Assembly (NCBI GenBank): GCA_036435485.1 | Contig: CM071598.1 | Coordinates: 107,692,501 to 107,756,500, forward strand | From: Saposhnikovia divaricata | Lineage: Eukaryota > Streptophyta > Magnoliopsida > Apiales > Apiaceae | DNA length: 64,000 bases | Direction: 5' to 3' | Shown: positions 10,936 through 20,306 of the stretch, in pieces | How positions within the stretch are numbered: the first letter of the stretch is position 1 | Layout: each line of letters starts with the position of its first letter | Program-made: the position numbers and the translations under genes | Notes under the pieces: model-generated | Seen by the model: only the letters and a program-made list of their open reading frames with translations | Database searches by the model: none | Told to the model about the DNA's origin: nothing

Positions 10936-11382
10936 TTTTTCCCTATAAAACACATGTTTCTTCTTCTATGTTTCCTTTACATTCTTCAATTATAGATGAT
11001 ATTAATATTTCATCTAATTATTTCACTCTCATACCTAGTCCTATATCTTCACCTGCATCTAATTCTAATATTTCTGATATGTCTGTACCTATTCTGCAAC
11101 ACCAACTCAGTCTCATTCACCACCTATTATACAATATTCATCTGAATCTTCTTCACCAACTACTCAGTCTCAGAACAATCTTCGGTTCAACCTCTCAGAC
11201 CAGTGAGGACAAAAGTTCTTCGTGATAAATTCACAGATTTTACAGGCATTTCTTCTATAATACACAAACAATGTAAAGCCTTATCTTCTGTTACCTATCC
11301 AATTCAATCTGTCGATTCTATTCAGAGATTCAATTCTTCTTACCAAGCTTTCACTGAAAACTTTAGTACTATTCCATAATCT

Positions 11383-12246
11383 TTGTTTTACTCACAAGAT
11401 ATTAAAGATTCTAACTGGTGTAAAGCCATGCAGTTGGAACTGAATGCTTTGGAAACAAATAATACTTGGAAAATTACAAGTTTGCCTAATAATAAAAAGG
11501 TTGTGGGATGCCAATGGATTTACAAAATTAGGTATAAATCTGATGGCACCCTAGATAGATATAAGGCTAGACTTGTAGTCAAGGGATTTACACAAACAGC
11601 TGGCTTGGATTATTTTCAGACTTTTGCTCCAATTGCTAAGATGGCAACTATCAGACTTATTTTGTCAATAGCAGCTATTAAAAATTGGAATATTAATTAG
11701 TTGGATGTTACAAATTCCTTTCTTAATGGTGATTTTTAAGAGGAAGTCTACATGAAGATGGTGTTCTTATTCCTGAAGATTTCAGAGGAAAAATTCATGT
11801 TGGTAGACTTATTAAGCCCAATTATGGTCTCAAACAGTCCCGAATGGAATGGTTTGACAAAGGTTATCCTTCTTTATTCGATTTGAAGACTTCTGATTCT
11901 TGTACAATGTTGTTAGTCTATGTAGATGATGTAATTCTTACTGGTTCTTGTACTCATCAAATAACAAAGGTTAAAGAATTTTTGGCATCGCAGTTTAAGT
12001 TGAAAGACATGGGTCATTTGAATTACTTTCTTGGTCTAGAAATTGCAAGATTTTCATAAGGCATTTATATACATCAGAGAAAGTATGCTTTAAGTATGTT
12101 ATAAAGTACTGGTCTTTTAGGTGCTAAAGCAAGTTCTATTACTATGGAATTTCAGCACAATTTAAGAGATAATTCTGGTACCATTCTTCTTGATGCTTCT
12201 ATCTATAGAAGGCTAATAGGTCAAATAAATTATTTGATCATAACTA
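11383..12246 (+). pseudogene. Ty1/copia reverse transcriptase, broken
   Basis: RVT_2-type reverse transcriptase. The start shows W-x-x-AMQLELNALE, WKITSLP and QWIYKIRYKSDG...RYKARLVVKGFTQ, the standard N-terminal block. A TAG at 11698-11700 falls just before LDVTNSFLNGD, where family members normally carry Q (CAG to TAG). Further shifts follow. The catalytic LLVYVDDVILTG survives in a separate frame (11844-12059). The YFLGLEIAR block ends in another stop. The domain is not functional. It continues after the TRIM at 12830 with the connection to RNase H. Confidence 0.85.
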
Positions 12247-12829
12247 TATTAAAATTTGTCCCACATCATTTGTGGGAGGGGCGGATTACTAGTTAGTAAG
12301 CAGTCAGATAACTCCATTAGTATGAAGCCTTTCGGGATGTGTCCAAAAACAAATCTGTGCGAGCTCAACTCAAAACGGATAATATCATACTTACGTGGAG
12401 TTAAGGCTTACTTAGCAAGCCCAACAAGTGGCATCAGAGCTATGGTTCTAACGGTCCAATAACAATCTCAATGGGCTCCAGAACGGGCCTAAGAAAAGGA
12501 AGGTGGGCTACCCCAGGATGGGCTTAAGGGTAAGGCAGGTGGTACTTCCAGTACAGGCCTTGGGGGAGCGAGATAGCGAGGTGGATTTCTGGTTGGGCTT
12601 AGGGGGATCGCTCACAAGGGGGCAGATTCGATAGTTGTTAAGCCCGATGTGAAGGGGAAGATTGTTAGGATTTGTCCCACATCATTTGTGGGAGGGGCAG
12701 ATTGCTAATTAATAAGAAGTCATATAACTCCATTAGTATGAGGCCTTTTGGAATTTGTCCAAAAACAAATCCGTGTGTGCTCGGTCCAAAGTGGACAATA
12801 TCATACTAATGTGTAGTTAAGGCTTGCTT
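12247..12829 (+). mobile_element. TRIM (terminal-repeat retrotransposon in miniature) inside the copia fragment
   Basis: Two ~170-bp direct terminal repeats (from ~12247 and 12663; shared ATTTGTCCCACATCATTTGT and GACAATATCATACT-like blocks) flank a ~230-base non-coding interior. A primer site TGGCATCAGAGC lies at 12429-12440 and a purine tract (GTGAAGGGGAAGA) before the 3' repeat. The 5' repeat begins TATTAAA where the 3' repeat has TGTTAGG, three G-to-A changes. The 3' repeat lacks the last ~12 bases. ATATT occurs at 12246-12250 and 12830-12834, but the exact ends are blurred. Confidence 0.75.
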
Positions 12830-13520
12830 ATATTACATATCCTTTTCATATCTTAAGCCAGTTCACGGCTTCTTCTACTGATGTACCAGGTCAAGGTCTT
12901 CTGTTATCATCCACTAGTATCTTAACTTTGAGAGCCTTCTGTGATGCTGACTGGGCTACTTGTCCTACATTAAAGCTGTTCCAGGTTAAGGTCTTCTGTT
13001 ATCATCCACCAGTACCTTAACTTTGAGAGCCTTCCATGATGCTGACTGGGCTACTTGTCCTATGACTAGAAGATCACTCTCAGGCTAATGTGTTGTGTTG
13101 GGCAATTTCTTAATATCCTGGAAGTGTAGGAAAAAGACAACAGTAGCAAGGTCGTCTGCAGAGGTTGTGCAGGTCTCTAGCTACTACTGTATGTGAAGTT
13201 TCTTGGTTGTTTAACTTGATGACGGAACTTAAGTTTCAGATTACCAGATCAATTCCTTGTACCGTGATAATAATTATGCAATTCATATAATTGAGAATCC
13301 AATTCTTCATGAAAGAACTAAAGTTATTGAACTGGATTATCACTACATTCGAGATAAAGTTAAGGAAGGCCTTCAACAACCTGCAAACATGTTCACAAAA
13401 CCATTATCAACAACAACCTGCAAACTTGTTCACAAAACCATTGTCAGCTACTAGACTTCAATTCTTATTAGGCAAATTGGGAGTGCAAAATTTGTTTCAC
13501 CCTACCAATTTGAAGGAGGG
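12830..13520 (+). pseudogene. Ty1/copia RNase H remnant with a ~92-bp tandem duplication
   Basis: It resumes the copia polymerase after the TRIM (TYPFHILSQF in one frame) and reads into the RNase H block CDADWATCP. A block of about 92 bases (about 12885-12970) is repeated at about 12977-13065, so the DADW motif occurs twice. The end encodes the usual C-terminal region in two frames (HYIRDKVKEG, ADMFTKPL-like, FTKPLS), also partly duplicated. It is not functional. Confidence 0.75.
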
Positions 13521-13692
13521 TATTAAGTCTGTCTACTCTAAGTTAGATGGTGGGAGAGTTAGTTAATGTACAGGGCATTTATGTCATTTATGTATGTCAA
13601 TTTAGTTACATCACAACTGTAATTAGTTAGAAGAAACTTGTATATAATAGATTATACAATTCATTTTCTCAATTCAATAAAACAATTTTACA
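13521..13692 (+). repeat. probable 3' LTR of the copia fragment
   Basis: It follows a purine tract (TGAAGGAGGG, 13511-13520) and runs from TATTAAG (TG start changed to TA) to TTTTACA, about 172 bp, with a TATA-like ATATAATAG and AATAAA near its end. No 5' partner is present, so the boundaries are inferred. Confidence 0.5.
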
Positions 13693-13727
13693 TAATTCTG
13701 TTTACAACTTCATCTTTCTACATTATG

Positions 13728-15666
13728 CTAGTACTCAGGGGCGGACCGACATACAAGTTAGTGGGGGGATGGGCCCCCAGTCAAATTGGGCCTAGCAGTT
13801 TAACAATTTGAAGTCCAATGTAGAGTGCCCCCATTAATAAAATAAAGGTGCCCCCAATATACATCAATTTCCAAGCCCAATTCAGTTAAGTTTTACTCAA
13901 ATAATTAGTAGATCCAATCCAATAAAATTTTTAAAACCAATCCAATAAAAATTTACAGCTAACTTTATAATTGAAGAAGCTGCTGGTGTAGTCGACAGAG
14001 AGGAGAAAGGGATTATCCAAGGGAGAAAAAACCTAATTTTACAATTGAAGAAGACATCTGTAAATTTGGAGCAAAAAACTACAAGCCTAATCACTTGAAT
14101 ATTTATTCTAAAGTCTCCATCTACTAATCTTCTCTATAATGTAAGTTCTTTAATTTCATTCTCTCCCCCTTTTATGTATCTAATATATGTATATATTCTG
14201 TGAAATTGGAGTAAGTATGTTATATACTCTGTAAAATTTGAATTGGTTTTTTATCATTGTTTTTTAGTATAGATTTATGTTTATCATTTTTAATTTTGTG
14301 ATCCAATGTGGAAATTGGAAAATGTCATATATAAAATTCTTTTATGTTTGATTTTTTTTTATGCTTGAATAAGTGATTCATGTTATTATTTGTCAAAATC
14401 TGAGTATGTTTATTTGAAAATTGACAGATATAAATGGAAAGATATTTTAAAAGAAAGTTATCTTCAACCTTAGATGATACAAGTAATGTGGGTGAACAAT
14501 CCTCAAGAGAAAATGTTAATATTGTTCAGCCAAGTTATAGTCCTGTGATGCCTAAAAAAATTGACTTGAAAGATCTTCCGTGGGATCCTTTTGATAGGAA
14601 AAGAATTATAGAATATCATCCTGATTAAAGAGATGAAATAAGGAGAGCATATTTGATTAGAGGACCTTGTCAACCACTTGGGCATGAATTTCCAAAAACA
14701 AGGATTGGAAATAAAGATAGACGTTTTAATCCCGAGTGGTATGAAAAATATAAGAATTGGTTGGAGTATAGTTTAAAAGCTGATAAAGCCTATTGTTTAT
14801 GTTGTTACTTATTTAGAGATCATTTTGGAAGACAAGGTGGGAGTGATGCATTTGTAGTGGATGGCTTTTGTGGTTGGAATAAAACGGAGAGACTTGGAAG
14901 CCATGTTGGAGAAGTCAATAGTTTTCATCACAGGGCACTTAAAAAATGTGATGATCTACTAAGACAAAAACAATCCATTGCTGTTGCTTTTCATAAACAA
15001 AGTGATATTGTCAAGAATGAGCATCGAATTCGCTTGAATGCTTCCATTGATGTTTCTAGATTTTTGCTAAATAGTGCATTACCTTTTCGTGGTCATGATG
15101 AGTCAGAAAAGTCGCTACATAGAGGAAATTTCTTAGAAATGATAAAATATACTCAGAATCAAAATGAGATTGTTCGTAAGGTTACGCTAAAAAATGCTCC
15201 TGGGAACAATCAAATGGTATCTCCAAAAATTCAAAAAGATATTTGTCATTGTTTTGCACAAGAAATTCTTAAATCTATTTTGAAAGAAATTGGTGATGAT
15301 GTGATTGCTTTGTTAGTTGACGAGTCCAGTGATGTTTCTAAAAAGGAACAAATGGCTGTTGTTTTGCGATATGTGGATGACACGTCTGGAGTGGTGAAGG
15401 AGAGATTTGTTGGTCTTGTTCATGTGAAAGAGACATCTTCTGCTGTTGTCTTGTTTCAGCTATAGAAAAGGAAGCCCTTGCTGAAGTAACAAATGAAGAT
15501 GTAATAGATAGGTTTCAGAAGATGAAAACTCGAAGGGAACAAATTTAAATTGTAAGTTATTTCTCTGTTTCGTATGATATTACACATCTTTTTATTAGTT
15601 CTATGTTATTATTTATATGTAGTGCCCCCAGTAAAATTTATTCCTGAGTCCGCCACTGCTAGTACT
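13728..15666 (+). mobile_element. hAT element with 8-bp target duplication and defective transposase
   Basis: The body, 13736-15658 (1923 bp), has ends CAGGGGCGGA... and ...TCCGCCACTG that form a short imperfect terminal inverted repeat. A perfect 8-bp duplication CTAGTACT flanks it (13728-13735, 15659-15666). This is diagnostic of a hAT insertion. The interior holds a transposase pseudogene with an internal deletion. Confidence 0.93.
14434..15548 (+). pseudogene. hAT transposase (TTF-type zinc finger / DUF4371), nonsense mutation and internal deletion
   Basis: Frame 1 from ATG 14434 gives a short N terminus, a TAA at 14626-14628, then continues in the same frame to 15465. Visible blocks: GPCQPLGHEFP, CLCCYLFRDHFG (zinc-finger cysteines), DAFVVDGFCGWNK, then the DUF4371 region with RLNASIDVSRFLL, PFRGHDESEKS and LLVDESSDVSKKEQMAVVLRYVD. 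At about 15455 the sequence jumps to a different frame that encodes only the far C terminus (EALAEVTNEDVIDRF...KTRREQI, stop 15546-15548). Most of the catalytic core and the hAT dimerisation domain are missing, so the protein cannot transpose. The family is that often mis-annotated in plants as 'zinc finger MYM-type protein 1-like'. Confidence 0.9.
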
Positions 15667-16690
15667 AATAACACTGGATCATCTCTCTGACATATAATAT
15701 ATGTACAGGGTTTTGAATGTGTGCTTCTGTACAAGACAGGCTTTACCAGAGATTGAGAATGGGAGGGGGGTGTAGATAGTATGTGTGGGACGGCTATTTC
15801 GGTCCTTGCTGTCGCGCTTGGTTTAGTACTTTAGATTGATGCGGAATTAATAAATTTGTAGTATTGTATTGTATTGTTTCACACCATCTTTTCGTTTCTC
15901 CTTTTTTCTTCCTTACAGTTTTCATTAGCTCATTCCCCCCAGCGGTGATGTAAGTAAGGCAGGTAAAGAAAGGAGAGGGACCATAAACATCGTCACGCTA
16001 CAATTTACAATATAATTATGGACACACAGACAGAGTACATGCTGTCGATCCAAGTATATGTGGGAGTCAGAGTTGAATCTTATCAAATAAATTCTAAAAA
16101 GAAGAAAAAGTTATATATTTACTGGCCGGCTAAAAATGTAAAGTAATATTAGTACCACTAAAGGAAGCACGATGCCTTGACCGATGAGTGTGCGTTCTGT
16201 CAGTTGGTCGCTCCAATACTTTAATTTCCGGGTGCATATATATTGTTTTTATACAACAATATATGACATGGAAGTAGGTGAAGGAGATAAAAAGGAAGAG
16301 AGGGAAGGATGAGAAATTGAGAATATGGAGTGTGGAGAGGGGCAGGCAGAAAACAAGAAGACGGCTAAATCACAGCTTTTGCTTCTCCTCAGCTCGCACC
16401 AAAAAAGCTGACGACGTTCGCCTATTCCACCGGTTGACCACCTTTATTTTCTTTTCAACTTCCTCCCACACTTTGTCCCCCCCTGCATGTTCATTATTCG
16501 CCACCTTCCGTAACTTTTTTCTACCCATAATTTCACATGTTGTACATGATAGTATTACTTATTCCACTGTTGCTCAGCTTTTTCACACCAAAGTCTGTTA
16601 CTACTGTCTTTATCTTTACCCACCTTGCTGTGTTTTCCTATTTGCATCTTTTTTTGTATGTTGAGTTTAAACATAATTAATTTGTGTTTA

Positions 16691-16694
<4 letters not shown>
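15667..16694. other. intergenic, no gene supported
   Basis: AT-rich DNA. An open frame at 16278-16664 (128 codons) is the largest here, but it has low-complexity composition, no domain and no obvious codon signal, so I do not call it a gene. Confidence 0.4.

Positions 16695-16744
<50 letters not shown>
16695..16744. repeat. (TA)n microsatellite
   Basis: Uninterrupted AT dinucleotide tract of roughly 48 bases. Similar tracts occur at about 3283-3331, 23735-23812, 26056-26110, 28545-28580, 31717-31766, 33280-33308 and 59081-59140, several directly abutting foldback elements. Confidence 0.9.
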
Positions 16745-16748
<4 letters not shown>

Positions 16749-17890
16749 ACACTTTATTTTTGCTCTATCTTAAATTTTTTAAAACCCCTCAAAAAAAAAT
16801 CTTAAATTTTAAAATTAATTTGGACAACTTTACAATTCACGTGAAATTCATAAAATAATTTTTAATAAAACGGAAAAGAAACTGATGAATGTTTACGTTG
16901 AGAATTTTATTCGATTAAAAAAATTTACTTATGTGATATATATTATCAAAATACCATTTTTTAGTATTTGAATATAATTTTAATAACAACGAAATAAATT
17001 TTAATACTTGATCCAATGGTTCTCATCTATCTTTTAAGATTTGACGATCTTTATTATTTTGGTATATAATAAAAATTTAGCATAAAATACGTATTAATTA
17101 TATTGGTTTATCCAAAACTTTGGTAGTCGATAGTCTATTTTTCATTACGACCAAATAAATAAGAACCTTTAGTTTTTAAAATAAATAGTTGGAAACCGTT
17201 GGATCTAATTTAAAAGAATATTTAAAATTTGAATATGAAAACTCTAAAACGTATTTACATTAAAATACGAAAAAATGAATGTAAATAAATGAAATCAAGT
17301 ATACTTAGGTTTTCTACACTGAATAAGATTAACAATATAGATTCGTAATATTAAATAGAATTATTAATGTAAAAATACGTAACCGTATTTTCTCTCAATA
17401 GTCTAAATGTTTTCTTTGGATGATAATTGTTAAATCATCATTGAATTAAAAATATTTTTATATGAATTTCGCGTGGATTGCAAGATTATTTAATTCTGAT
17501 TTTCAGATCTCAAGATTTCCAAATACAAAATATGAAAATTTGATATTAATAAAAGAATCAATTCTAATACAACCTCTTTTAACTTATATCCTTTTTAGAT
17601 AATTACTTTTTTATATAATATAATTTTCATAATTAATTTTTAAAAAATTTAGATCTAACAAGCGATATTATTTTGACGATATTGCACCAAATGTTTGAAT
17701 AAAATTCCCTTTACGCTTTTTATATATAAGGATATAATTATATTAGAAATATTTATCTAATATTTTGTATAACCATTTTCTGAAAGTTATATTTTCTTTA
17801 TAAAGTTCATAAAAAAAGTAAAAATATTTGTTTGATTGATAAGTATTTGCACCTTTTCGAAAGTATTTGCATTTCTTGGATGCTTTAGAG
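16745..17890. other. intergenic, no gene seen
   Basis: Very AT-rich sequence, stops in all frames, no recognisable repeat ends. Confidence 0.4.
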
Positions 17891-18492
17891 TAGAGATGTT
17901 CGCGGGTTAGATTGACCGATTAAAAATAATTTAGTAACTCAATCAAATTAGTTCGAATTTATAAAATTCAAATCCATCATAAATCTTATAAAAGTCAAGT
18001 TAGGTTGGTTCGGTTTGATCAGGTTAAATATAAAATAAAAGTTAGTGTAACAGATATTTTGTATTTATTGGTCATTGATAAAACAACTCAGAAATTGAAG
18101 AATTAAAATCATATATAACTTAATCTAGCATGTAATTACGCAGTTGATCACCATATATGCAAACCACAATACATTACACTTAACAAAATTAAATTACATT
18201 ACATATTTAAATATCTTTAATTCATAATTTTAATGTGAAACATATAATAATATATCAAAAAATCTTAACTTTAAGTTAAGTAGTAAATTATTAATATGGT
18301 TGATTAGTGCATAATATATGTTAAGTTGGATTGGGTTAAAATTATCAAAATCCTAACCCAACCCATTTAATTCGATTTTTTTATTATTTAACCCATTCAA
18401 AGTTCGATTTAAATAATATCTGATTGGATCGGCTAAAAGTAAGGACGGATTGGATCGATTTAATCGGTTTGGTCGGATTATGGACACCCCTA
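17891..18492. mobile_element. putative hAT-like MITE
   Basis: The left end is TAGAGATGTTC and the right end GGACACCCCTA, giving an 11-base terminal inverted repeat with two mismatches. The flanking octamers CTTTAGAG (17883-17890) and TTCTAGAG (18493-18500) match at six of eight positions, as expected for an old 8-bp duplication. The interior is non-coding with GGTTCGGTT-like runs. Moderate support only. Confidence 0.45.
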
Positions 18493-18583
18493 TTCTAGAG
18501 GGTGGATTAAAAAATAGAAGCTAAAATTGCATTTTCTAAAAAAAAAAAAATTAAAGAGGTTAAGAATATGACACGAAAATTTG

Positions 18584-19814
18584 TTTACAACTAGACCTGG
18601 CAACATGGGCGGTCCTGAGCCAGTGCGGACCGTGCGATCGCACAAGGCCCACTGGGTTCAGGGGTCCAAAAGTTTATATAATCCAGTTTATGTGTGTATA
18701 TGTAACTAATTTCAGATTAAATTTTATGCATGCATTCATAGTTAACGGCCCAAAACATTATAAAATTTTTAGTAACTGAGAGGTCCCTGTATAAATCTTC
18801 GCATATAAAAGGGAACTCTTTATTTTGTAGTTAAACTTTGATTTATAAAATAATTTTGATTTATAAATTTGTAAATATGATTAAAAAATGAAAAATACGA
18901 GAGAATATTTAGTACTTTATTCGGTTCTAAGGTTTTATATTTTTATTTTAGTAAAACGTAAGCATCAAGTTTAGTAATGTACGAATTATGATTACATTTA
19001 TACTTGGTTGAATTTCTCATTTGAAATTAAATTTTATTTTACTCAAAAAAATTATATGAAGGGCCTAAAATTTTTTTTCACACTGGCCCCCAAAAGTTCA
19101 GGACCGGCCCTGCTTGGCAAATCGGATAATTGGATGTTTCGGATCGAATAAATCTCGGATTGAATTAACTTTCGGTTATGATATATGTGAATCCAGTTCG
19201 GATCGGATCTGATTCGGTTCAGATCTAATTCGGAGTAAAATCGGATTAAGATCGGATAAAATTCGGAAAAAATTGATTCGGATACTTTCGGATCACTATT
19301 CATTCGTTATTTTAATTTATGAACATTCAAAAAAGTACCATATTACTGAAAATTGTATTTCTAATTTCAAATTTTGTACTTTTTTGAAAAAAGATGATTA
19401 AATAATTATAATATATTTGACATAAAATTAATTAAATGTGCATCTTGCTCATGAATAGGTAAATATTGATTAAAATGTGTGTTAATGCATATAACCTATT
19501 CGTAACCTGTTAAAATTATAACAATAACTCAATTCATCATTTTTTGAATTTGGATTTAAATCGAATCCAGTATTTCCAGTCATATTTGGTTCTAATAATT
19601 TTTATTTTGATTTTGATCGGTTCCGGTTCATAATCGGATCTAGTATTTTGGATTATTTTCGGTTAAATTTTTTAGTCAGATATTTTTGGATCGACTCAAA
19701 TTAATTTTCGAATAATTATCTAATTTTTCAATTCGAATACAAAATCAAATTCGATTTCATGAATTTCAATTCAGTTTTACGAATCCATACCCATTTGTCA
19801 GTTCTATTTACAAC
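18584..19814. mobile_element. hAT-like element interrupted in its left end by a second hAT-like element
   Basis: The body, 18592-19806, is flanked by a perfect 8-bp duplication TTTACAAC (18584-18591, 19807-19814). The ends TAGACCTGGCAAAT and, inverted, TAGAACTGACAAAT form the terminal repeat once the inner element is removed. Without the insert it is about 0.7 kb and non-coding, with many CGGAT/TTCGG motifs. Confidence 0.75.
18604..19112. mobile_element. inner hAT-like MITE
   Basis: 509 bp. Left end CATGGGCGGTCCTGA and right end TCAGGACCGGCCCTG give a 15-base inverted repeat with three mismatches. Flanking octamers CCTGGCAA (18596-18603) and CTTGGCAA (19113-19120) differ at one base. It sits 12 bases inside the outer element at 18592. 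Confidence 0.75.
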
Positions 19815-20261
19815 CCACGCCAGCTTAACCTGCCGTTAGCAAGCCCAATGTAACACGCCCATTACAAAACAAGATGGATTAACGAAAAGCAGAAACGTAA
19901 CGATTATGTACCCCAAAAAGGGTCATATTTGTTTTATTTTTATTTTATTTTGCGACTTAAATTGTTCCAAAAAGAATCATTTCTCTAAAAAAAAAAATTG
20001 CTAAATAATTTTTCTAAAATTTGATCGCACAATAACAGAAAAAAGTCCTTTCTTTCCATAATCTTTTATTATCATTGGAATGAAAACTATCAATTCATAT
20101 AATCTAGACTTAAAATTTGTACCTATCACAACCTATTGTAGTGTGTACAAATAAAAAAAAAAATTACAAATATCTATTTATCTGCAGTCTAAAACAGAAC
20201 GCTAAAAATGTGAAGATTCTGTAGCCTAAAGTACAATGGTTAGAAGGTATAAATCCAAACA

Positions 20262-20267
20262 TTTATT
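20262..20267 (-). terminator. poly(A) signal AATAAA of the RPRD-like gene
   Basis: The minus-strand AATAAA lies about 40 bases after the stop codon at 20307. The flank from 19815 to 20261 shows no other feature. Confidence 0.55.
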
Positions 20268-20306
20268 CCTATATGCTCTTGGATACCCCAGCATTTAGGA
20301 CCCACA

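Larger units (their letters stand above)
10930..13692 (+). mobile_element. Ty1/copia fragment (integrase end to 3' LTR), 5'-truncated
   Basis: It starts inside the integrase C-terminal region (DVFPYKTHVSS) and continues through a hydroxyl-rich linker, reverse transcriptase, RNase H, a purine tract (TGAAGGAGGG) and an LTR-like end. A TRIM interrupts it at 12247-12829. The 5' LTR, gag and protease are absent. Frames are broken throughout. Confidence 0.8.

Noticed and set aside
12247..12829. Cassandra-type TRIM with 5S RNA promoter
   Set aside because: The repeats lack recognisable 5S rRNA internal promoter boxes, so a generic TRIM is the safer call.
13257..13566. two overlapping forward frames
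   Set aside because: They are the C-terminal remnant of the copia RNase H read in two frames, not separate genes.
16278..16664. 128-codon open frame
   Set aside because: Composition is low complexity, no domain, no nearby splice or promoter context; likely chance.
19052..19303. minus frame rich in RSDPN-like residues
   Set aside because: It crosses the right end of the inner hAT-like MITE into the outer one; a repeat artefact.
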